From: UBA6136 sp044350805
GTDB taxonomy: Bacteria > Pseudomonadota > Gammaproteobacteria > Methylococcales > Methylococcaceae
Length of the DNA stretch: 7,078 nt
Direction: 5' to 3'
Assembly (NCBI GenBank): GCA_044350805.1
Contig: JBILGU010000060.1
Location: 1-7,078 of the forward strand
Shown piece by piece: positions 1-4,449 of this stretch; the first letter of the stretch is position 1; the number at the start of each line of letters is the position of its first letter. Under the pieces are notes generated by a model. The model was given only the letters and a program-made list of their open reading frames with translations. It was not told the origin of the DNA and did not search any database. Made by a program: the position numbers and the translations under genes.

Positions 1-97
1 TGATTCACGTTTTGCAGGTCTGCTGTTCTTCTTTGACGCAGCCGGCAACCGTACGATCACTCAGATCGATGCTCCGCTGATCCCGTCCTTCATGTAA
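1..97 (+). CDS. C-terminal end of an unidentified protein (5' truncated)
   Basis: An open frame enters from the left edge (first full codon at base 2) and stops at TAA 95-97. It gives 31 residues that begin DSRFAGLLFFF and end PLIPSFM. A coding end is supported by the uninterrupted frame and by an inverted repeat and a strong plus-strand terminator just downstream. The visible tail has one hydrophobic stretch (GLLFFF) and no motif I recognise, so no function is assigned. The frame could be accidental over such a short length, but the terminator context argues for a real gene end. Confidence 0.6.
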   Translation, partial: DSRFAGLLFFFDAAGNRTITQIDAPLIPSFM

Positions 98-105
98 GTC
101 TGAAA

Positions 106-126
106 GGTGCCGGCCTGGCCGGCACC
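106..126. repeat. Perfect 10-bp inverted repeat after the first stop codon
   Basis: GGTGCCGGCC (106-115) and GGCCGGCACC (117-126) are exact reverse complements around a single T. In RNA the central pairs would open to give a GC-rich hairpin. It starts eight bases after the stop codon at 95-97 and lies 24 bases before the terminator. No U-run follows it, so it is not itself an intrinsic terminator; a 3'-end-protecting hairpin or a REP-like element is possible. Confidence 0.6.
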
Positions 127-150
127 CCCAGACCCTGAAGAGGGAACAAG

Positions 151-187
151 AAACCCCCTTGTCGCGAGACACGGGGGTTTTTCTTTT
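151..187 (+). terminator. Intrinsic terminator with GCGA tetraloop
   Basis: AAACCCCC (151-158) pairs with GGGGGTTT (173-180). After a T159/C172 mismatch, TGTC (160-163) pairs with GACA (168-171) across a GCGA loop of the GNRA class. The run TTTTTCTTTT follows to 187. It serves the upstream plus-strand gene. On the minus strand the stem is preceded by an A-rich run and followed by TTTCTTGTT, so it may also end the convergent cupin transcript. Confidence 0.9.
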
Positions 188-221
188 GGGATAGGCTTTT
201 GAAAAGGACTGAACTTGGCCC

Positions 222-620
222 TTACTTAGCTTGGATCTCGGGAGGAGCTGAGATTAAATAGGTATCTTCATGGCTGTAGGCTGGGCTACAGCAACAGAGC
301 AAGACCAGTGGCTTGAAACCAGTATTCTCAATGCAGTGCAGGGTCCCAGGCGGGATGCAAACCGAGTCTCCCATGCGGACTTCAAAGACCTTTTCACCCA
401 GTGTTATCAGGCCCGTCCCTTGCGTGATGTGATAGATCTCCTCGGTTAGCCGATGTTGATGCAGAAGGGTTTTTCCGCGGACAGGAATGGTCGCTTCAGC
501 CAAACTCTGATTCAGGTTGCCATGGACATGAGGATGCATGAGTTCTCTGATCACTGATCCATCCTTGGTGAGATAGGGTTGGACTAATCCGTAGGGCTGA
601 TATTGGATAGACTGCGTCAC
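222..620 (-). CDS. Cupin domain-containing protein (single-domain cupin_2)
   Basis: A 132-residue single-domain cupin. Motif 1 is seen as HQH (54-56) with E61 and G68. Motif 2 is a textbook match, G84 through P90, G92, H95 and N99 (GDSVCIPPGTLHCIEN). The expected metal ligands H54, H56, E61 and H95 are all present, so a metal-binding beta-barrel enzyme or sensor is likely; the substrate cannot be read from sequence. The C-terminal part contains a CCC run (109-111) followed by SPAYSHEDT. The start is GTG at 620, chosen because a GGAGGAG Shine-Dalgarno sits seven bases upstream and no better start follows it. No signal peptide. It is divergent from yigZ (78 bases between starts) and convergent with the gene at the left edge. 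Confidence 0.9.
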   Translation of the reverse strand: MTQSIQYQPYGLVQPYLTKDGSVIRELMHPHVHGNLNQSLAEATIPVRGKTLLHQHRLTEEIYHITQGTGLITLGEKVFEVRMGDSVCIPPGTLHCIENTGFKPLVLLCCCSPAYSHEDTYLISAPPEIQAK

Positions 621-627
621 AAATTAA

Positions 628-634
628 CTCCTCC
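628..634 (-). promoter_or_regulatory. Shine-Dalgarno site fixing the GTG start of the cupin gene
   Basis: The minus strand reads GGAGGAG followed by TTAATTT and then GTG at 620. The near-perfect match and seven-base spacing decide for this GTG start. Confidence 0.85.
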
Positions 635-698
635 ATGCCGATCACGAGACCCCCATGGGTTCGTGCGTCTGGGTTTGCAACGATTCTAACGTTGACGT

Positions 699-1286
699 AT
701 GCCTGAAACGATTCTTGGTGCTTCAAGCAGTGAGCTGATCATTAAAAAAAGCCGATTTCTTGGAAGGGTAGAACCTGCCAGAGATCGGGGGCATGCTCTT
801 ACCCTGATCTCGGACCTCCGCCGAATGCATCCAACGGCCACGCATGTCTGCTGGGCGTTGATGGCGGGCGGGCAATCGGCTGCGGTGGATGATGGTGAGC
901 CGAGTGGGACCGCGGGTCGTCCGATGCTCGAAGTACTCAGGCACCAAAAGCTTGAAGGGGTCTTAGCCTCGGTGGTCCGCTACTACGGGGGGATCAATCT
1001 GGGGGCCGGGGGGTTGGTGCGAGCCTACACGGATGCCATTGCCCAAGCCCTAAAAAATGCAACCAAAGTGCCGATTGTTCCCCTGAAAACGATGACGTGT
1101 CGTTTTCCCTTTCATTTGGAAGGGATCGTTCGTAATCGAATCGGTCAGGCGGGTGTGACCGTGGTGGCCGTGGAGCGGTCTTTGGATCTTGAGATGATGG
1201 TGCAAGGCCCTGAGGATCTGGTTGACGGACTCGTCTTGGCCCTTAGTGAAACTGGTCAGGGTCGAATTGTCTGGGCTGAAGTCTGA
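699..1286 (+). CDS. yigZ: YigZ / IMPACT (UPF0029) family protein
   Basis: A 195-residue member of the YigZ/IMPACT family, close to the usual length of about 200. The N-terminal UPF0029 domain (about 10-120) carries KKSRF (16-20), HPTATHVCWA (44-53), the family signature DDGEPSGTAGRP (64-75) and the VVRYYGG...GGLVRAY block (92-110). A DUF1949-like ferredoxin-fold domain follows (about 130-195). The family is soluble and cytoplasmic. Eukaryotic IMPACT modulates Gcn2, but the bacterial role is not settled. The ATG start agrees with the family N-terminus, although I see no Shine-Dalgarno before it, so initiation may be leaderless or weak. It ends 73 bases before a bidirectional terminator and converges on a YHYH gene. 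A broken second copy of its 5' end lies at 2981-3081. Confidence 0.95.
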   Translation: MPETILGASSSELIIKKSRFLGRVEPARDRGHALTLISDLRRMHPTATHVCWALMAGGQSAAVDDGEPSGTAGRPMLEVLRHQKLEGVLASVVRYYGGINLGAGGLVRAYTDAIAQALKNATKVPIVPLKTMTCRFPFHLEGIVRNRIGQAGVTVVAVERSLDLEMMVQGPEDLVDGLVLALSETGQGRIVWAEV

Positions 1287-1359
1287 CCTCGACCCCAAGA
1301 TGTGAGTGCTCTGGGCGCCTTTGTGCATGGATCAGAGGAAGCTAGCACGGTTGGCCATA

Positions 1360-1387
1360 AAAAACGGAGGCCCATGCCCCCGTTTTT
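1360..1387. terminator. Bidirectional terminator between yigZ and the first YHYH gene
   Basis: AAAAACGGAGGC (1360-1371) pairs with GCCCCCGTTTTT (1376-1387) with one A/C mismatch and a CCAT loop. The A-run on the left and the T-run on the right let it work for both strands. It lies between the convergent ends at 1286 and 1410. Confidence 0.9.
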
Positions 1388-1409
1388 CCATCGGTGAATC
1401 AGTGATCCC

Positions 1410-2417
1410 TCAATGCGGCGTTGAGCCCATGGGTTCCGGCGGAGGGTTCTTCGCGGCTCTGGCTTCTGAATAGCCGTGGGTATGCGGCGTCAACGCATCG
1501 AAAGTCGCCGGTTTTCCACGATAGCATCCAGGCCCGTAGGGGTACTCGCTATTGACGTGATAGTGGTACATGGTCTGCTTTTTGCCATTCCATTTAATCG
1601 TTCCGACATGCCCATGGCACTCATCGAGGTCGTTGTTGGTGAGCAGTCGGCCGTTGTCGCCGCGGGGGCCGTAGATCCCAAAACCATCCAGGGCATACCC
1701 ATAGAGTGGTGAGTGGGTGTGGGCTCCGCCTTTGTTTGGTAAGCATTTCCAGGAATACCCGTGATAGTGATACTCCTTGTTGTAAGGATGCCCCCAACAC
1801 GAATCAAGTGGCAGCGCTGCGATGGGGTCGACCCAGTAGGTCCCATAGGCTAAGTTGGCATGCCAGACAGACCCCGTCTGTGTGACGACCCCTGTCACTA
1901 GCGAGTTGATACAGTAGGGCTGCTCGGAATAGGTCGGATTGCGCGGAACCGTGATGTCGAGGTCGTAGGCGGCAATCGGGATTGCTGCTGCGCTTGAATA
2001 ACCGTCGGCTGGGAGTGATGCGTACCAAGAGTATGCCGGAGTCCCCTCTTGTACCGGGTATTTACCCGTTTTGTGATTGGGTAAGCCATTCCCTTTAAAG
2101 TGACGCTCCGTTTTAGTAAGCGTTGTTTTAAAGATGGGTTTTCCATTGCTCACATTGCCCGAGACGTAGGGAATCAGTGAGGTATTGACATCAAGACCGG
2201 TGACCCAAGGGGTCTTGGCGTCATAGAGGGTTACGTTCGATGGCAGGCCCGTGATGCAGACCCATTGACCGTTCCTTTGGGCCTTTCCAAGGGAGAGCCC
2301 ATTCGCTGAGGTCCTAAAAGTGACCGGTGGTTCAGTGGGGTCAAAAGCATGGCTAGGGGTGAAGCCACCCAAGAAAAATGTAAGCGCCCCACTCAGCGCC
2401 ACGAGCGTTTTTTTCAT
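1410..2417 (-). CDS. Secreted YHYH domain-containing protein (paralogue 1)
   Basis: A 335-residue protein of the YHYH family (Pfam 'YHYH protein'), whose function is unknown. A Sec signal peptide is evident: MKK, a hydrophobic core, and a likely cut after SHA at residue 24. The domain shows two YHYH tetrads (216-219 in CWGHPYNKEYHYHG, and 284-287), DECHGH (265-270), DGFGIYGPRGDNG (244-256) and YPYGPGCYRGKP (292-303). Six mature cysteines (54, 169, 207, 225, 267, 298) are all kept in the paralogue at 3118-4212, so disulfides or metal binding in the periplasm or outside the cell is inferred. The tail is rich in His and Pro (HTH 312-314; ends TPH). The ATG at 2417 has CTGGAG seven bases upstream. 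Its 3' end and terminator resemble those of the second copy, showing both are one duplicated unit. Confidence 0.88.
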   Translation of the reverse strand: MKKTLVALSGALTFFLGGFTPSHAFDPTEPPVTFRTSANGLSLGKAQRNGQWVCITGLPSNVTLYDAKTPWVTGLDVNTSLIPYVSGNVSNGKPIFKTTLTKTERHFKGNGLPNHKTGKYPVQEGTPAYSWYASLPADGYSSAAAIPIAAYDLDITVPRNPTYSEQPYCINSLVTGVVTQTGSVWHANLAYGTYWVDPIAALPLDSCWGHPYNKEYHYHGYSWKCLPNKGGAHTHSPLYGYALDGFGIYGPRGDNGRLLTNNDLDECHGHVGTIKWNGKKQTMYHYHVNSEYPYGPGCYRGKPATFDALTPHTHGYSEARAAKNPPPEPMGSTPH

Positions 2418-2545
2418 GACAAAACTCCAGAATTATTCGATGACTTTCTGACACTTGTATATATGTTTTTTATGCTCTAGGGAATCCCGAATTAATGCGG
2501 TGATGAGTCTCCCGTAAGAGCCATAACTTCAAATTTTGAAAGAAG
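2418..2545 (-). promoter_or_regulatory. Upstream region of the first YHYH gene
   Basis: This AT-rich stretch carries the Shine-Dalgarno (minus-strand CTGGAG ending at 2425) and the run CATATATAC (2457-2465), a possible -10 region. I see no convincing -35 box. The ten bases CCCTAGAGCA (minus strand, 2473-2482) recur upstream of the second YHYH gene. The small palindrome GGGAATCCC lies at 2480-2488. A promoter must lie here because the only sequence further upstream is a transposase relic; its exact position is uncertain. Confidence 0.4.
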
Positions 2546-2638
2546 ATGAAGTCAGACGTTATAAAGATCGCCGCCTACTTCGAAAAAGCCCGGTTTTCAG
2601 GCCATGCGTTGATTTTTGGGCGCAATAACTTTGCGAGC

Positions 2639-2980
2639 TCATGCCATCACCTTCTTGCGAGTCAGGTAAATCTTGGCCAGAACGAAGAGCACTTCCCACT
2701 GAATCTCGTTCTTGGCAATCCCACGATAGCGGGTTTTTCGATGGCCCAAGAGATTCTTGACGATATGAAATGGATGTTCCACACGAGCCCTGATACTGGC
2801 CTTCAGTCGCTCCGCATATTGGGTCAGTCCTTTGATTTCGCTCTCGGGAAGCTTCTTCACCTAACCGAGCGCGCGGGCAACCTGCCAATCGACGTTCTTG
2901 TCTTCATTTTCAGTACGCTTCGCAACCCCTATATAGCCCGCATCCGCAAAGACAATCTTGTCATCCGGACGGAGCAACCA
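2639..2980 (-). pseudogene. IS5-family transposase, C-terminal remnant with in-frame stop
   Basis: Read from 2980 leftwards, 39 codons (WLLRPDDKIVFADAGYIGV and on to DWQVARALG) are followed by an in-frame TAG (2863-2861). A further 73 codons in the same frame then run to TGA at 2641-2639. FADAGY carries the second catalytic Asp of the IS5 DDE domain. RARVEHPFHIVKNLLG followed by RKTRYRGIAKN carries the catalytic Glu region. The N-terminal part with the first Asp is missing: the frame is cut at 2980, exactly where the yigZ stub begins. The remaining tail to about 2545 may be the non-coding end of the element, but I could not identify terminal inverted repeats or a target duplication. It is a dead relic. 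Family assignment is by motif recognition. Confidence 0.85.
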
Positions 2981-3081
2981 TTGACGTATGCCTGAAACGA
3001 TTCTCGGTCATTTAACCCGTGAACGGATCATTAAAAAGCCGTTTTCTCGGAAGGGTGGAACCTTCAAGGAATCGGGGGCAT
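2981..3081 (+). pseudogene. yigZ: Truncated, frameshifted duplicate of the yigZ 5' end
   Basis: These bases align with 692-794 of the intact yigZ. The first 24 bases, spanning the ATG at 2988, are identical; over about 101 aligned bases I count 15 mismatches plus one 2-base gap. The start still reads MPETILG, then diverges (HLTRERIIKK). The run of seven A in yigZ (744-750) is five A here (3033-3037), which shifts the frame. Similarity stops near yigZ codon 32, where the sequence runs into the hairpin at 3070-3092. With about 160 codons missing it cannot encode a YigZ protein. Confidence 0.9.
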
Positions 3082-3096
3082 TGCCCCCGATTTTCT
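3070..3096 (+). terminator. Terminator-like hairpin downstream of the second YHYH gene
   Basis: AATCGGGGGC (3070-3079) and GCCCCCGATT (3083-3092) pair perfectly over ten bases with an ATT loop, followed by TTCTC on the plus strand. It lies 26 bases beyond the stop of the minus-strand YHYH gene, at the place matching the terminator at 1360-1387. In the minus direction the run after the stem (CCTTG) is poor in T, so termination there may be weak. Its left arm coincides with sequence of the yigZ stub. Confidence 0.65.
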
Positions 3097-3117
3097 CAAT
3101 GCAAGATCATTGATCGA

Positions 3118-4212
3118 TCAATGCATTTGTTGGATTAGATCCTGACTCAACGGGACGCGTGGAGGATACTTCTCAGCAAATCCCTCAGGAAAACCGTGGC
3201 TAGCCGCTGAATGTGATGATCGCGCATTGAAAACAAGAGGCTTTCCATCGCCGCCGCCTGGTGCAAACGCATTGAAATTAGAAGGCTTTCCACGGTAGCA
3301 GCCAGGTCCATAGGGGTACTGGCTGTTGAGGTGGTAGTGGTACATGGTCCGCCACTTGCCATCCCATTTGATGCGTCCGGTATGTCCATGACACTCATCG
3401 AGGTCGTCATTGGTGAGGAGGATGCCATTGTCACCGCGGGGGCCATAGATCCCAAAACCATCCATGGCATAACCAAAGAGCGGCGAGTGGGAGCTGGCGC
3501 TACCTTGATTCGGCATACATTTCCAAGAGTAACCGTGGTAATGGTATTCCTTGTTGAAAGGATGTCCCCAACACTCATCAACCGGCAGCGCGGCAATAGG
3601 ATCAACAGGGGTACTGCCATAAGCCAGGTTGATGTGCCACACCGTGTGCGTCTGGGTGGCGACACCCATCACCAAGGAGGTCATGCAATAGGGGGTCTTC
3701 GAATATGTCGGATTTCTTGGAACCGTAATGTCGAGATCATAGCGGGCAATCGGGATCGCTGCTGAGCTCGAATAACCCGGTCCACCCGGGGCGGCTGCAT
3801 ACCACGAGTAAGCCGGAGTCCCTTCTTGTACCGGGAAAACACCGGTATTGTGAGTGGGTAAGCCGTTCCCTTTAAAGTGACGCTTCGTATTGGATACCGT
3901 GGTCTTGAAGATCGACCTTCCATTGTTCACACTTCCCGAGACGAAGGGAAACGATGAAATATCAACAAAATCGACCGAGGTTCCATAGGAAGAGAGCCAA
4001 GGGGTCCCTGCGTTAGAGAGTTTTATGGGCGCTTTGATCTCTTCAAGGCAAACATACTGGCCGTTCACTTGAGCTTTGTTTAACAGCAGCCCATTTGCTG
4101 CGCTTCTCAAATAAAGCGGTGGTTCAGTGATGGGTGGGTCAGCATAGACAGGAGCGAGGCTCCCCACGCAAATGGTGAAGGCGCCTGTGGCCAAAAGCAG
4201 CAGCTTCTTCAT
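3118..4212 (-). CDS. Secreted YHYH domain-containing protein (paralogue 2)
   Basis: A 364-residue paralogue of the product of 1410-2417; most residues of the core (about 110-310) are the same. A Sec signal peptide covers residues 1-24 (MKK, hydrophobic core, VYA before D25). Landmarks are CWGHPFNKEYHYHG with the first YHYH at 223-226, DECHGH (272-277), the second YHYH (291-294) and YPYGPGCYRGKP (299-310). Mature cysteines 55, 176, 214, 232, 274 and 305 match the six of paralogue 1; C15 is inside the signal. It differs by a few extra residues near 78-88 and by a longer C-terminal tail containing an internal 15-residue repeat (GKPSNFNA, then GKPLVFNA). ATG at 4212 has GGAG seven bases upstream. 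Function is unknown; an exported, His/Cys-rich metal-binding protein is an inference. It is divergent from the two-component operon. Confidence 0.88.
   Translation of the reverse strand: MKKLLLLATGAFTICVGSLAPVYADPPITEPPLYLRSAANGLLLNKAQVNGQYVCLEEIKAPIKLSNAGTPWLSSYGTSVDFVDISSFPFVSGSVNNGRSIFKTTVSNTKRHFKGNGLPTHNTGVFPVQEGTPAYSWYAAAPGGPGYSSSAAIPIARYDLDITVPRNPTYSKTPYCMTSLVMGVATQTHTVWHINLAYGSTPVDPIAALPVDECWGHPFNKEYHYHGYSWKCMPNQGSASSHSPLFGYAMDGFGIYGPRGDNGILLTNDDLDECHGHTGRIKWDGKWRTMYHYHLNSQYPYGPGCYRGKPSNFNAFAPGGGDGKPLVFNARSSHSAASHGFPEGFAEKYPPRVPLSQDLIQQMH
3223..3312. repeat. Imperfect tandem duplication, two 45-bp units inside a YHYH gene
   Basis: Unit 1 (3223-3267) and unit 2 (3268-3312) both begin CGCATTGAAA and share GGCTTTCCA; I count roughly 33 of 45 identical bases. 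The unit is 15 codons, so the frame is kept. In the protein it gives the pair GKPSNFNA and GKPLVFNA after the GCYR motif. Paralogue 1 has only one such segment (GKPATFDA). Confidence 0.7.
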
Positions 4213-4449
4213 GACTACACTCCATGGTGATACGGTGAATACAACCTTACTTATAGCGGTTTGTTCTGATCAAGGTAATCCTTCGATCGTAGGATTGAGG
4301 CACGTGCTCTAGGGGTTGGAAAATAAAGGCACATCAAACGTAAAGCGCCTTAAAAGCCGGGCGTAAACTAGGACTCATATGCCCTCATTTCATTCCGCTG
4401 CACACGCTAGAAGCTTGATTGGCATTTCAAATAGCCTTCGTCATGTAGC
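4213..4449. promoter_or_regulatory. Divergent intergenic region between the second YHYH gene and the kinase operon
   Basis: No gene is visible in these 237 bases. For the YHYH gene (minus strand) TATAAG (4250-4255) is a plausible -10 box, with a weak TTACCT 17 bases upstream, giving a leader of roughly 30 bases. The ten bases CCCTAGAGCA (minus strand, 4305-4314) are shared with the upstream region of the first YHYH gene. A near-palindrome lies at 4277-4296. For the kinase operon I see only weak plus-strand boxes (for example TTGGAA at 4316 and CGTAAA 17 bases on), so its promoter is not placed. Confidence 0.4.
4277..4296. promoter_or_regulatory. 20-bp near-palindrome, candidate operator
   Basis: AATCCT-T-CGATCG-T-AGGATT: both six-base arms and the CGATCG centre are self-complementary, and only the T/T pair at 4283/4290 breaks the symmetry. 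It touches the -35 position of the proposed YHYH promoter (TATAAG at 4250-4255), where a dimeric regulator could act. The link to a specific regulator is inference. Confidence 0.45.

Noticed and set aside
640..690. Repeated TGGGTT and CCCATGGG in the cupin/yigZ intergenic region as an operator
   Set aside because: The direct repeat is only six bases and the palindrome eight; neither is convincing in a 78-base divergent region, and no promoter boxes could be fitted.
1476..1846. Open frames on both strands inside the first YHYH gene
   Set aside because: They overlap the conserved YHYH and DECHGH region in other frames and show low-complexity compositions typical of shadow frames.
2546..2995. 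149-codon plus-strand open frame
   Set aside because: It lies antisense to the transposase relic and runs into the yigZ stub. It resembles no protein I know, and the opposite strand carries clear IS5 motifs, so it is a shadow.
3147..3923. Long alternative frames inside the second YHYH gene
   Set aside because: The equivalent shadow frames occur at the same relative place in the first YHYH gene, which follows from the paralogy of the true genes; they have no motifs or signals of their own.
4412..4432. Possible sigma-54 promoter TTGGCA...TAGC ahead of the kinase gene
   Set aside because: The distance between the GG and GC elements is one base longer than the strict sigma-54 spacing and the -12 part is a poor match.
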